Assembly: GCA_017404505.1 (NCBI GenBank)
Contig: JAFRCE010000002.1
Span: forward strand, 62,001-126,000
Direction of reading: 5' to 3'
Origin: Solobacterium sp.
GTDB lineage: Bacteria; Bacillota_I; Bacilli_A; Erysipelotrichales; Erysipelotrichaceae
Length of the DNA: 64,000 nucleotides
The translations under genes and the position numbers were made by a program. Numbering within the stretch: the stretch's first letter is position 1; the number at the start of each line of letters is the position of its first letter. The notes beneath the pieces were generated by a model. The model ran no database searches and was not told the DNA's origin. It was given only the letters and a program-made list of their open reading frames with translations. Shown one piece after another: positions 42,117 to 50,459 of the stretch.

Positions 42117-43100
42117 CTATTTGAGTAAGAATGTAAGGGCTGATTTATGATTTTTATACTCCAGATCGAGAATTGCCCCGTTGATCATCGTCATCGAGGG
42201 AATCGTATGACCGATATCTGCCTGATAGAGAACGGGAATATCAGGGAAAGCCAGCTGAATGGCGTCCTCATAATTCATGCCGGTGTCATTTGATTCAAAC
42301 AGCACACGGCCGACCAGGATGGCTTTCGCATGTTCAAACCAGCCGGCATAGCGCATCTGCAGCAGAGTACGGTAGAAAACCTCAGCGCCTAAAGAGAAAT
42401 TGTCAAAATACCAGATGATGCCGTCATCCTTGTAGCGTCTGACAAAATCTTTCGCGCCGTCATATTTCGTGCCGATCACGTCTTTCAGCACGTCGATGCA
42501 GCCGCCGATACAGCGGCCCTGCACATGCAGGGAATCAACGGTTCCAAGCCATCTGACCGGAGTGTCATATTCGATTTTTTCAGCCAGGAAGCCGGGTGTT
42601 TTCATATATTTCCGGAAGCTTTTCTGAACCGGCAGATCGCCGCTGATGATCTTCAGATTGTTTTTCAGAAAGACTGGAAGTGGGGAAATATCATAACTGC
42701 CGGCATTGCAGCCGTAAATCGTGGCGACGTCGTATTTTGTCGTATAGGGGAACAGCAGTCCGGTCGGATCGGAAGCGCCCATAAGCCATTTGGGGTTTTT
42801 CTGCATAGCCTTAAAATCGACATACGGCAGGATCTCAAACAGGAAATCACCGCCGGCTGCCGCCATGACGAAGTTCACATCTTCATCTTTGAAAAGAGAA
42901 ACAAGTTCCGCCGCCCGGGTTTTCGCATCGCCGCCGCGCATGTCATTGACGCGGACAGACGGCGTTTCCTTGATCCGGTAGCCTTTCTTCTTCAGGGTCA
43001 GAAGCGAACGGTCAAAGTCTTCCAGTTTGCGGCCGACGCCGGCACTCGGCGCCGAGATGCCAATCGTATCGTTTTTCTGTAAAAAAGCAGGAAAGATCAT
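42117..43100 (-). CDS. S66 family peptidase (LD-carboxypeptidase/MccF-like)
   Basis: 327 residues. The serine nucleophile lies in LMGASDPTG near residue 109; the glutamate/histidine parts fit VGRVLFESND and IGHTIPSMTM toward the C-terminus. S66 enzymes trim murein tetrapeptides or inactivate peptide-nucleotide antibiotics (MccF); the sequence does not decide between these. GAGGTGAC lies upstream of the ATG. No signal peptide, so it is cytoplasmic. Confidence 0.88.
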   Translation of the reverse strand: MIFPAFLQKNDTIGISAPSAGVGRKLEDFDRSLLTLKKKGYRIKETPSVRVNDMRGGDAKTRAAELVSLFKDEDVNFVMAAAGGDFLFEILPYVDFKAMQKNPKWLMGASDPTGLLFPYTTKYDVATIYGCNAGSYDISPLPVFLKNNLKIISGDLPVQKSFRKYMKTPGFLAEKIEYDTPVRWLGTVDSLHVQGRCIGGCIDVLKDVIGTKYDGAKDFVRRYKDDGIIWYFDNFSLGAEVFYRTLLQMRYAGWFEHAKAILVGRVLFESNDTGMNYEDAIQLAFPDIPVLYQADIGHTIPSMTMINGAILDLEYKNHKSALTFLLK

Positions 43101-43170
43101 AAGTCACCTCAAGTCTCTTATCAGTATACCATTAACGGCTGATACAATAGGGGAAGAAAAGGAAGCGGAA

Positions 43171-43920
43171 ATGACACTCGCACTGATAACGGGCGGCTCG
43201 GAAGGAATCGGTCTGGAGCTGGCAAAATGCTTTGCCTCGGACGGAACCGATCTGATCCTGATGGCCCGTGATATGAAAAAACTGAATCAGGCAAAACAGC
43301 TGCTGGAAAAAACGTACGCTGTCCATGTGACGGTGATATCCAAAGACCTTTCTCAGCCGCACGCTGCTCGAGAACTGTATGAACAGCTGAAAGACAGAAA
43401 TATCGACTATGTCATCAACAATGCCGGCTGCGGCACAGCCGACGCGTCATGGCGCATTCCGCCGGAACAGGATGAAGCGATGATCAGTGTTAATGTCACC
43501 TCAGTGACGGTTCTGACCAGCCTGTTTCTGAACGACATGCTGGCGCGAAACAGCGGCACGATCATGAATGTCGCTTCCACCGGCGCTTTTCTGCCCGGCC
43601 CGTATATTGCCTCCTATTATGCTTCCAAAGCATATGTATTGCGCTATACGGAAGCAGTGGCGGAAGAAGTCAGGGGCAGCGGCGTGCACGTGTGCTGCCT
43701 GTGTCCGGGACCTGCTGCCACTTCCTTTTACCGCAAATCGCGTCAGAAAGTTCCTTCTTTTGCCATGCAGGCGGCCGACTGCGCGGCGTATGCCTATGCG
43801 AAGATGAAAAGCGGTCAGACAGTCATTGTCCCAGGGATGATTAACCAACTTTCCCGGCTGGTGCCGAAAAAACCGGCCATGTATTTTGTTGGAAAACTGA
43901 AAAAGAAAAAAGACGGCTGA
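43171..43920 (+). CDS. Short-chain dehydrogenase/reductase
   Basis: 249 residues from ATG 43171. TGGSEGIG (about 7-14) is the nucleotide loop, NNAGCG is about 89-94, and YYASKA holds the Tyr-x3-Lys catalytic pair near 155. Classical SDR; substrate unknown. An extended -10 (TGATACAAT) lies about 30 bp upstream. An in-frame extension overlapping the divergent S66 gene is rejected. Confidence 0.9.
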   Translation: MTLALITGGSEGIGLELAKCFASDGTDLILMARDMKKLNQAKQLLEKTYAVHVTVISKDLSQPHAARELYEQLKDRNIDYVINNAGCGTADASWRIPPEQDEAMISVNVTSVTVLTSLFLNDMLARNSGTIMNVASTGAFLPGPYIASYYASKAYVLRYTEAVAEEVRGSGVHVCCLCPGPAATSFYRKSRQKVPSFAMQAADCAAYAYAKMKSGQTVIVPGMINQLSRLVPKKPAMYFVGKLKKKKDG

Positions 43921-43941
43921 TTCATGATTCAGTCGTCTTTT
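43908..43941. terminator. Bidirectional terminator between SDR and dacA
   Basis: AAAAGACGGCTGA and TCAGTCGTCTTTT pair (one G-T) across the SDR stop codon. Confidence 0.82.
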
Positions 43942-45134
43942 GAAAACCAGGAACGGATCCGCAGATAGATGCGCATGAAGAAGTTTTTCTCACGCGGAAT
44001 GGTCAGTGTGTAGTCCTTGCTGAAGAGGACATGGTCACCGCCTTTGACGATCAGCGCGCCGGAGACTTCTCGCTCTTCATAGCTTGCCTTGACTTCATCC
44101 GGCAGGGTGATGGTCACGGATGTCTTCCATTCTTCCGGCAGGTCCAGGGTCAGCTCCTGCGGTGCTTCAATATACAGCATTTCCTTGTCGAAGGAATGGT
44201 TCACCGTGATCGTATGCAGCACTTCGCCGGAGGTGAAGAAGGTCTTGCGGTGCCAGCTGTGCAGTTTCTGCATGGTTTCACTGGCATCCACGACATGCAG
44301 GGGATCTTCCATCACGTCACTGGCATTGCCGGTGACAACGATCAGATTCAGATTGTTGATCTTCGTCCAGTAAGCCAGACAGTAGCCGGCTTCGTAGGTG
44401 AAACCGGTTTTGCCGCCGATCATTTCCGAAATGTCGACTTCCTGACGGTCAGCTGCCATGGTGGCGGTGGAATAGATGTCGACGCCGTCCGGGAAGGTGG
44501 CAACGCTGCCGAGATGGTATTCGTTGGTGCTGAAGATCGTCCGGAACATTTCATTCTGCAGGCAGTAATCCAGCAGTTTCGCCATATCTCTGGCTGTTGA
44601 ATAGTGATCCGGATCATGCAGTCCGGAAGTGTTGACGAAATGGGTGTTCGTCATGCCAAGTGCCTTGGCCTTCATGTTCATCAGGTCGACATAGGCATCG
44701 ATACTGCCGGACACTTTCGAAGCCAGGGCGTTCGTCGCGTCGGCTGCTGAAGGCAGGGCGACCGCATAAAGCAGATCGCGGATAATCGGATCGTCACCTG
44801 GTTCATAGGCAATCCGGGAAGCATTTTCTTCCGCCAGACCGGCAGTCATTTCTTCTGTGATCGTGATCCGTTCGTCATAGTCTTTGATATTCTCAATGGC
44901 TACGATGGCGGTCATCATCTTGGTCATGGAAGCCGGATACATCCGCTCGTCAGGATTCTTTTCGGATAAAACCTGACCGGTATCGGCATCCATGATGATG
45001 ACATATTTACTGCGCAGGCTGTCTGCCAGAGTGTCGTCTGTTCCATCCGCCAGAACAGAGGCGGGGGAAAACAGGACGGACGCGGCAGTGAGTGCGCTCA
45101 GCAGGATTCGTCTTAGGGTTTTCTTCTTTTTCAT
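43929..45134 (-). CDS. dacA: D-alanyl-D-alanine carboxypeptidase (S11)
   Basis: Penicillin-binding protein that trims peptidoglycan pentapeptides. 401 residues: signal peptide ending near ASVLADG (about 30), SMTK (S69-K72), KTG (K242-G244), and a C-terminal domain with a basic/amphipathic end (FFMRIYLRIRSWF) suited to membrane attachment. The second motif, normally SxN, reads S129-A-A. No Shine-Dalgarno site precedes the ATG; TATAAT ends 7 bp upstream, so the mRNA should be leaderless. Confidence 0.92.
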   Translation of the reverse strand: MKKKKTLRRILLSALTAASVLFSPASVLADGTDDTLADSLRSKYVIIMDADTGQVLSEKNPDERMYPASMTKMMTAIVAIENIKDYDERITITEEMTAGLAEENASRIAYEPGDDPIIRDLLYAVALPSAADATNALASKVSGSIDAYVDLMNMKAKALGMTNTHFVNTSGLHDPDHYSTARDMAKLLDYCLQNEMFRTIFSTNEYHLGSVATFPDGVDIYSTATMAADRQEVDISEMIGGKTGFTYEAGYCLAYWTKINNLNLIVVTGNASDVMEDPLHVVDASETMQKLHSWHRKTFFTSGEVLHTITVNHSFDKEMLYIEAPQELTLDLPEEWKTSVTITLPDEVKASYEEREVSGALIVKGGDHVLFSKDYTLTIPREKNFFMRIYLRIRSWFSKDD

Positions 45135-45141
45135 GTTTTCT

Positions 45142-45147
45142 ATTATA
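45142..45147 (-). promoter_or_regulatory. -10 box directly before dacA
   Basis: TATAAT on the minus strand with 7 bp to the ATG. Confidence 0.6.
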
Positions 45148-45187
45148 TTGAAAAGAATGTATAAAGAAAGAGAAAAAGCCTGTTTTT

Positions 45188-45212
45188 AGCGTTTGCAGGT
45201 GATGAAAACGCT
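45188..45212. promoter_or_regulatory. Inverted repeat between dacA and mtnN
   Basis: AGCGTTT and AAACGCT, 7 bp perfect, 11-bp loop. A second smaller repeat, ATTCAT-GA-ATGAAT, lies at 45225-45238. Candidate operators in a divergent promoter region. Confidence 0.35.
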
Positions 45213-45281
45213 TTACACATATGGATTCATGAATGAATCGGTTTATAATAGAACAGATGAATCTGAAGGAGTCGAATGCTT

Positions 45282-45980
45282 ATGAAAATCGGAATTATCG
45301 GTGCCATGGATATTGAAATCGTTAATCTGCTGGACCGGATGATCATCAGTAAATCAGAAGAAGCTGCCGGTATGAAATTCTACGTCGGAAAAATCGGCAA
45401 GATCAATACAGTCATTGTCCGTTCCGGTATCGGCAAGGTCAATGCCGCGACCTGCACCCAGATCATGATTGACCGTTTCAAGGTCACGCATATTATCAAT
45501 ACCGGTATTGCCGGCTCACTGGACAGCCGCATCAATGTCGGTGACGTGGTCGTTTCCACCGATACTGTTTATCATGATTTCAGCGTCGGCGCGTTCGGCT
45601 ATCCGGCCGGTCAGGTTCCCGGTCATGACGGACTTGGCTTCAAAGCCGATGAATCCCTGCGGCAGAAGATCCTCGATGCCATCCGCACCAGTGCTCCGGA
45701 TATCGGCGTGCATGAAGGCAGAATTGCCAGCGGTGACCAGTTTATCGCATCCCAGGAGAAGAAAGACTTTATCCGCGGTACATTCGGCGCTCTGTGTACG
45801 GAAATGGAAGGCTGCGCGATTGCCCACACGGCTGAGCGGAACGGCATTCCGTTTGTCATTGTCCGCTATATCTCTGACAAGGCAGACGATTCCGCGGAAG
45901 TGGACTATGGCGCATTTGAGCGGGAAGCGGCGAACAACTCCGCGAACATCCTGTTCTCGGTGATTCACTCGTTTGAATAA
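45282..45980 (+). CDS. mtnN: 5'-methylthioadenosine/S-adenosylhomocysteine nucleosidase
   Basis: It cleaves adenine from MTA and SAH, recycling methylation by-products. 232 residues from ATG 45282 (an ATG 6 bp upstream is also possible, AAGGAG being 4 or 10 bp away). KIGIIGAMDIEI with the catalytic glutamate (E11) is N-terminal, TEMEGCAIAH near 170 binds the ribose, and YISDKADD supplies the catalytic aspartate. TATAAT stands about 37 bp upstream. Confidence 0.94.
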   Translation: MKIGIIGAMDIEIVNLLDRMIISKSEEAAGMKFYVGKIGKINTVIVRSGIGKVNAATCTQIMIDRFKVTHIINTGIAGSLDSRINVGDVVVSTDTVYHDFSVGAFGYPAGQVPGHDGLGFKADESLRQKILDAIRTSAPDIGVHEGRIASGDQFIASQEKKDFIRGTFGALCTEMEGCAIAHTAERNGIPFVIVRYISDKADDSAEVDYGAFEREAANNSANILFSVIHSFE

Positions 45981-45985
45981 CAAAG

Positions 45986-46008
45986 AAAAGGCCGCGGCCT
46001 TTTTTTTC
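45986..46008 (+). terminator. Intrinsic terminator after mtnN
   Basis: AAAAGGCC-GC-GGCCTTTT followed by more T residues. Confidence 0.85.
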
Positions 46009-46172
46009 TGGCAAGGTTTCTGAAAGGATCCGCCACGGTGCCGGAAGGCGGCTTGGAGGACATCGCAGAAGCCGTCCGGAACGCTGCTCCAAAGGCACGG
46101 AAAACAGTCTGTCAAAAATGACCGGAAATGCCGGAAAAGCCTGTAAATAAAGCATATTTTGGGTGCTCTCTA
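46009..46172. other. Gap with GC-rich inverted repeats, no gene recognised
   Basis: No convincing coding frame. CCGCC/GGCGG and CGGCTT/AAGCCG stems are visible between 46029 and 46080. It could be a small RNA or a relic; the SRP RNA signature is not present. Confidence 0.3.
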
Positions 46173-46200
46173 TTGAAAACACAATAAAAAGGGATAAAAT
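46173..46200 (+). promoter_or_regulatory. Promoter of the HU gene
   Basis: TTGAAA, 16 bp, TAAAAT. Confidence 0.7.
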
Positions 46201-46228
46201 TATCTTCAGATAAGGAGGCCAATGTATT

Positions 46229-46519
46229 ATGGCAGAAGTAAAGGTTATTACAAAGAAAACTATCGCTGAAGATCTGGCAGCTAAATTTGATTTAACAAAG
46301 AAAGACGCAAACGAAGCAGTAAATTTCGTTTTTGACGAAATCGCCAAGACAATGAAGAAGGGCGGCGAAGCCAACATCAATGGTTTCGGCAAATTCTCTG
46401 TCGTTAAGAAAAAGGCCCGTTTAGGTCTGAACCCGGCAACCGGTGAAAAGATCAAGATCAAGGCTACAAAATCTCCGAAGTTCAAGGCAAGCAAGACACT
46501 GAAGGACCTTGTCAAGTAA
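46229..46519 (+). CDS. hup: HU-family DNA-binding protein
   Basis: Nucleoid protein that bends DNA. 96 residues with the family core: INGFGKFSV, ARLGLNPATGEKIKIKATKSP (DNA-clasping arms) and KFKASKTLKDLVK at the end. AAGGAGG precedes the ATG. Codon bias is strong, as for rplM and rpsI. Single gene with its own promoter. Confidence 0.97.
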   Translation: MAEVKVITKKTIAEDLAAKFDLTKKDANEAVNFVFDEIAKTMKKGGEANINGFGKFSVVKKKARLGLNPATGEKIKIKATKSPKFKASKTLKDLVK

Positions 46520-46545
46520 TCCGGGAAATCAATCAGCTTTGCAGG

Positions 46546-46567
46546 GAAGAGGAAACTCTTCTCTTTT
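46546..46567 (+). terminator. Terminator after the HU gene
   Basis: GAAGAG-GAAA-CTCTTC followed by TCTTTTC. Confidence 0.65.
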
Positions 46568-46573
46568 CTTATG

Positions 46574-46601
46574 AAAAAATCACTTCCCGAGAAGTGATTT
46601 T
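46574..46601 (-). terminator. Terminator of the cyclophilin gene
   Basis: On the minus strand AAATCACTTC-TCGG-GAAGTGATTT followed by a T-run. Confidence 0.85.
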
Positions 46602-46607
46602 GAATGC

Positions 46608-47081
46608 TTATTCAACGATATAGACGCGTTTCATGACCTGCTTTTCCAGCGGCTTGTCACGGCGGTCGGTTTTGACGGATGCGATTCTGTCAACAGCTTC
46701 CATGCCTTCCACGACTTTGCCGAAGGCGGCGTAACTGCCGTCCAGGTGCGGTGCATCCTGGTGCATGATGAAGAACTGGGAAGAAGCGGAATCGGGATTC
46801 ATGGCACGGGCCATGGAGATGACGCCGCGGGTATGCTTCAGAGGGTTTGGAACGCCGTTGGCAGCGAATTCACCTTTGATATTCTTTTTTGAGCCACCCA
46901 TGCCGGTGCCGGTCGGGTCACCGCCCTGAATCATGAAGCCGCGGATGACGCGGTGAAAGATCAGACCGTCGTAGAAGCCTTCTTTGACAAGTTCTGTGAA
47001 GTTGGCGACAGTGATGGGAGCTGCTGAGGGATCAAGTTCGATCTTGATCACATCGCCGTTTTCCATTTCGATAACTACCAT
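46608..47081 (-). CDS. ppiB: Cyclophilin-type peptidyl-prolyl isomerase
   Basis: 157 residues, no signal peptide, so cytoplasmic. The active-site motif FHRVIRGFMIQGGDPTGTG is at about residues 41-59, with SQFFI near 105 and the tryptophan position replaced by a leucine (HLDGSYAAFGKV). GGAGG lies 10 bp before the ATG. It helps proline isomerisation during folding. Confidence 0.94.
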   Translation of the reverse strand: MVVIEMENGDVIKIELDPSAAPITVANFTELVKEGFYDGLIFHRVIRGFMIQGGDPTGTGMGGSKKNIKGEFAANGVPNPLKHTRGVISMARAMNPDSASSQFFIMHQDAPHLDGSYAAFGKVVEGMEAVDRIASVKTDRRDKPLEKQVMKRVYIVE

Positions 47082-47101
47082 TTTCTATAATCCTCCATTC
47101 A

Positions 47102-47131
47102 GAAAAAAGGGACGCATTATTTCGCCCCTTT
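47102..47131 (-). terminator. Terminator of glgP
   Basis: On the minus strand AAAGGG and CCCTTT around a 14-nt loop, followed by TTTC. Confidence 0.65.
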
Positions 47132-47146
47132 ATCATATACCTCTGA

Positions 47147-49405
47147 CTATCTTAAATGCCAGATGTCGTTGTTGTATTCCTTGATCGTACGGTCCGAGGA
47201 GAAGAAGCCGCTCTTGGCGATATTGACCAGTGACTTCCGCTTCCACCATGCTCTGTTTTCATAGTCCATCAGGGCTGTTTCCTTGGCAGCACAGTAGCTT
47301 TCCAGATCGAGCAGAGTCATGAACCAGTCCTTGTTGATCAGGTTGTCTCTCAGTTCACTGAGCAGAGCCTTGTCGCCGATCGCGCACAGCTCCTCACCGG
47401 CAATGAAGTCCACACACTTATGGATGGAATTGGACCGGTAATAGAAGTCCGTCGCATGGTAGCTGCTGGTGTTGTACAGACCGATGACCTCGTCAGAAGA
47501 ACGTCCGAAAATATAGATGTTGTCATTGCCGACCAGATTGCGGATCTCGACGTTGGCACCGTCCGCCGTACCAAGGGTAACTGCGCCGTTCAGCATGAAT
47601 TTCATGTTGCCGGTGCCGGATGCTTCCTTGGAAGCCAGGGAAATCTGTTCGGAAATGTCACAGGCCGGAACGATCTTCTCGGCTTTGCCGACGTTGTAGT
47701 TGCTGATCATGACGACGCGCAGGTATTTGCTGACTTCCGGATCGTTGTTGATCAGTTCCTGCAGGCAGAGAATGAGATGGATCACGTTCTTGGCCATCTT
47801 GTAGGCCGGTGCGGCTTTGCCTCCGAAGATCACGGTAATCGGACGCGGCGGCAGAGCGCCGTTTTTGATCAGCATGTATTTATAGATGATCCAGAGGGCG
47901 TTCATCTGCTGACGCTTGTATTCATGCATACGCTTGATCTGGACGTCGAACACGGAATTCGGATCGATATCGATATTTTCTCTTTCCTTGACGTAGGCGG
48001 CCAGGCGCACTTTGTTCTGATATTTGATATCCTCCAGCTGGTTCAGAACGTTTTCATCATTGTAATAGCGAAGCAGTTCTTCCAGATGGCTGGCATCCTG
48101 TTTCCAGCCTTCGCCGATCAGTGTGTCGATCAGGTTTGTCAGCCGCGGATTGGAATGCATCAGGAACCGGCGGAAGGTAATGCCGTTGGTCTTGTTGTTG
48201 AAACGCTGCGGATATACGTTATAGAACGGCTTGAGTTCCTGGTTCTTCAGGATCTCGGTATGCAGAGCGGCGACGCCGTTGATGGAACGCGAGTAATGCA
48301 TGTCCATCTTCGCCATGTGCACGCGGTTGTTCTCGTCGATGATCATCAGATCCGGATTGCCGCTGAAGGCGCAGTATGCCGCGTAGTCAAGACCTTCGAT
48401 GATCGGCAGAAGATGGGGAACCACTTCCGCCAGATAGTCAAGCGGCCATTTTTCCAGAGCTTCCGCGAGAATCGTGTGGTTGGTATAGGCACAGACATTA
48501 TTGACAATGTCAGCTGCTCTTTTCATCGGAATGCCTTCCGCCATCAACAGACGGATCAGCTCGGGGATGACCATGGACGGATGCGTGTCGTTGATCTGCA
48601 CGGCGACGTACTGATCGAGACGGTGCAGGTCATGGCCTGCTTCTTTTTCGTTTTTGATGATCAGCTGAGCGGCGTTGCTGACCATGAAGTACTGCTGGTA
48701 GATACGCAGCAGCTGTCCGTCCCTGTCACTGTCGTCCGGATAGAGGAACAGAGTCAGGTTCTTTTCGATATTTGTCTTATCGAACTGAATGCCGTCATGG
48801 ACGATGCTTTCATCAACGGAATCCAGGTCAAACAGATGCAGCGTGTTTTTGTTTCCCTTATAGCCGATGACATCCATGTCATACAGACGGGAATGGTAAA
48901 CCTTTCCGGCCAGTTGGATCGGGAAGGAGATACCGGTGTCTCTGAGCATGTTGCCGCAGTCAAGCCATTCATCCGGAATTTCATACTGCTTGTGATCTCT
49001 GAACTGCTGTTTGAAGAGTCCGTAGTGGTAACGCAGACCGACGCCGTCACCCGGTAAATTCAGCGTGGCGATCGAATCAAGGAAACATGCGGCCAGTCTT
49101 CCCAGTCCGCCGTTGCCAAGAGACGGTTCTTTTTCAACATTCTCAACAGCGTCGATCGATTTGCCGTTGATTCTGAGAATTCTGCTCATCTCGTCATACA
49201 GTCCGAGATTGATCAGATTCTTGCCCAGCTGCTTGCCGGTCAGAAATTCGGCGCTGATATAATAAACTTTCTTACTGCCCTGAACATAGGGAATATTCGC
49301 GGCCCGCTGGCGGACCAGTTCAAGACAGGCTTCATAAATCTCACTTTCAGCTGCTTCAGCGATATCTTTTCCCAATAAAGATACCAGTTCTTCCTGAAGT
49401 GTCAT
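47147..49405 (-). CDS. glgP: Glycogen/maltodextrin phosphorylase
   Basis: It releases glucose-1-phosphate from alpha-glucans. The ATG at 49405 follows AAGGAGG and gives 752 residues; an in-frame extension upstream is in the leader. [15 protein letters not shown] holds the PLP-binding lysine and TADGANVEI follows. [14 protein letters not shown] near residue 100 is conserved. No glg synthesis genes are adjacent; the GH13 enzyme at 27.5 kb could act in the same pathway. Confidence 0.96.
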   Translation of the reverse strand: MTLQEELVSLLGKDIAEAAESEIYEACLELVRQRAANIPYVQGSKKVYYISAEFLTGKQLGKNLINLGLYDEMSRILRINGKSIDAVENVEKEPSLGNGGLGRLAACFLDSIATLNLPGDGVGLRYHYGLFKQQFRDHKQYEIPDEWLDCGNMLRDTGISFPIQLAGKVYHSRLYDMDVIGYKGNKNTLHLFDLDSVDESIVHDGIQFDKTNIEKNLTLFLYPDDSDRDGQLLRIYQQYFMVSNAAQLIIKNEKEAGHDLHRLDQYVAVQINDTHPSMVIPELIRLLMAEGIPMKRAADIVNNVCAYTNHTILAEALEKWPLDYLAEVVPHLLPIIEGLDYAAYCAFSGNPDLMIIDENNRVHMAKMDMHYSRSINGVAALHTEILKNQELKPFYNVYPQRFNNKTNGITFRRFLMHSNPRLTNLIDTLIGEGWKQDASHLEELLRYYNDENVLNQLEDIKYQNKVRLAAYVKERENIDIDPNSVFDVQIKRMHEYKRQQMNALWIIYKYMLIKNGALPPRPITVIFGGKAAPAYKMAKNVIHLILCLQELINNDPEVSKYLRVVMISNYNVGKAEKIVPACDISEQISLASKEASGTGNMKFMLNGAVTLGTADGANVEIRNLVGNDNIYIFGRSSDEVIGLYNTSSYHATDFYYRSNSIHKCVDFIAGEELCAIGDKALLSELRDNLINKDWFMTLLDLESYCAAKETALMDYENRAWWKRKSLVNIAKSGFFSSDRTIKEYNNDIWHLR

Positions 49406-49488
49406 AAGAGCCTCCTTATCAGTGTCAAAAAGACACATACTTTGGTAGATTAACAGAAAACAATATCTATTGCAAACGATTTAAACAG

Positions 49489-49510
49489 CAAAAAAGCCTT
49501 TTAACAGGCT
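49489..49510 (-). terminator. Terminator-like hairpin upstream of glgP
   Basis: On the minus strand AGCCT-GTTAAA-AGGCT followed by six T residues, 84 bp before the glgP ATG. No minus-strand gene lies further upstream, so it may be an attenuator or a guard against antisense transcription. Confidence 0.5.
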
Positions 49511-49554
49511 GTTATTTCCGCACTGGCATGTCATGTTCACGAAAGAAACTGGTA

Positions 49555-49563
49555 TGCTATAAT
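49555..49563 (+). promoter_or_regulatory. Extended -10 promoter of the uppP-like gene
   Basis: TGCTATAAT, with a weak -35 (TTCACG, 16-bp spacer). Confidence 0.65.
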
Positions 49564-49592
49564 ATCTGCGATATCAAAGAGGGAAAAGATTT

Positions 49593-50447
49593 ATGACGTT
49601 CTTACTGAATTTGCTTCAGTCACTGCTTTACGGATTTGTCATGGGGCTTACCAGCTGGCTTCCGATCAGTTCGGCCGCTCATATGACTCTAATGAAATCT
49701 TTTCTGCCGCTCCGGGTGTTTGAGGACTATCTGTCCAATATGGCATTCTGGAGTCTTTTCCGTTCGGTGATCCAGCTGGGCGGTCTTGCGGCTGTCCTGC
49801 TTCTTTACTGGAACCGGCTGAATCCATATCAGAAAGGCCTGCGGGAACAGTGGAAACGCAAGATCACAAGGCTCTGGCTGATGATTCTGATCAGCTGTGT
49901 GCCGGCCGGCCTGGTCGGTATTCTGCTGGATGATATCATCATGACGACATTGAGCAAAGGCTATGCGCTGGCTGCCGGACTGATCCTCTTCGGAGCCTTC
50001 ATGGTCTTTGCCGAACTGAAAGAGACACCGGTCAGAGCCGAAACGGTCAATCAGATCAGACCGGCTGATTCCGCCAAGATCAGCCTGTTCCGTTTCCTGT
50101 CACTGATTCCCGGCATTGGCCATTCCGCCAGCACGATCATCGGCGGCAAGCTGATCGGTTTCAGCCGGGAAACCGCCGCGGAGTATTCGTTCTTTCTGGC
50201 AGTTCCGACCATTGCCGGCGCCTTCATTATGAGAGTGATCAAATACATTCTCGCCAATGCTATGTTCAGCTTTTCGGCTTTCGGCATTCTGCTGGCCGGC
50301 CTGGTGGTATGTTTTGTCACTTCGCTGTTTGTGATGCGCTATCTGCTGCGCTATATCCGCCGCAACGATCTGAAGGTTTTCGGCATTTACCGGATCGCTC
50401 TGGGGATCCTTGTACTGGTATTCACACTTTTTAAAGTGATTTCATAA
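49593..50447 (+). CDS. UppP/BacA-like membrane protein lacking catalytic residues
   Basis: 284 residues, polytopic, collinear with undecaprenyl-diphosphate phosphatase. In Escherichia coli BacA the first motif has E17 and E21 (EGLTEFLPVSS); here the same positions are M17 and S21 (MGLTSWLPISS). The second motif PGxSRSxxT, with its essential arginine, reads PGIGHSAST (H177 at the arginine position). The rest of the fold is well kept, including SRETAAEYSFFLAVP. It is probably not a phosphatase; binding or transport of a polyprenyl lipid is possible. The ccdA-tlpA gene starts 12 bp later. Confidence 0.88.
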   Translation: MTFLLNLLQSLLYGFVMGLTSWLPISSAAHMTLMKSFLPLRVFEDYLSNMAFWSLFRSVIQLGGLAAVLLLYWNRLNPYQKGLREQWKRKITRLWLMILISCVPAGLVGILLDDIIMTTLSKGYALAAGLILFGAFMVFAELKETPVRAETVNQIRPADSAKISLFRFLSLIPGIGHSASTIIGGKLIGFSRETAAEYSFFLAVPTIAGAFIMRVIKYILANAMFSFSAFGILLAGLVVCFVTSLFVMRYLLRYIRRNDLKVFGIYRIALGILVLVFTLFKVIS

Positions 50448-50459
50448 CGGAGTTTTTCA

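Noticed and set aside
46020-46090. Possible SRP RNA because of CCGGAAGG
   Set aside because: The conserved asymmetric loop around GGTCAGG and AGCAG is absent.
47420-49057. 545-codon open frame antisense to glgP
   Set aside because: Shadow of glgP codon bias with no recognisable motifs.
49470-49490. CcpA (cre) site near glgP, TGCAAACGATTTAAACA
   Set aside because: At least two mismatches at conserved positions in the best alignment; too weak to call.
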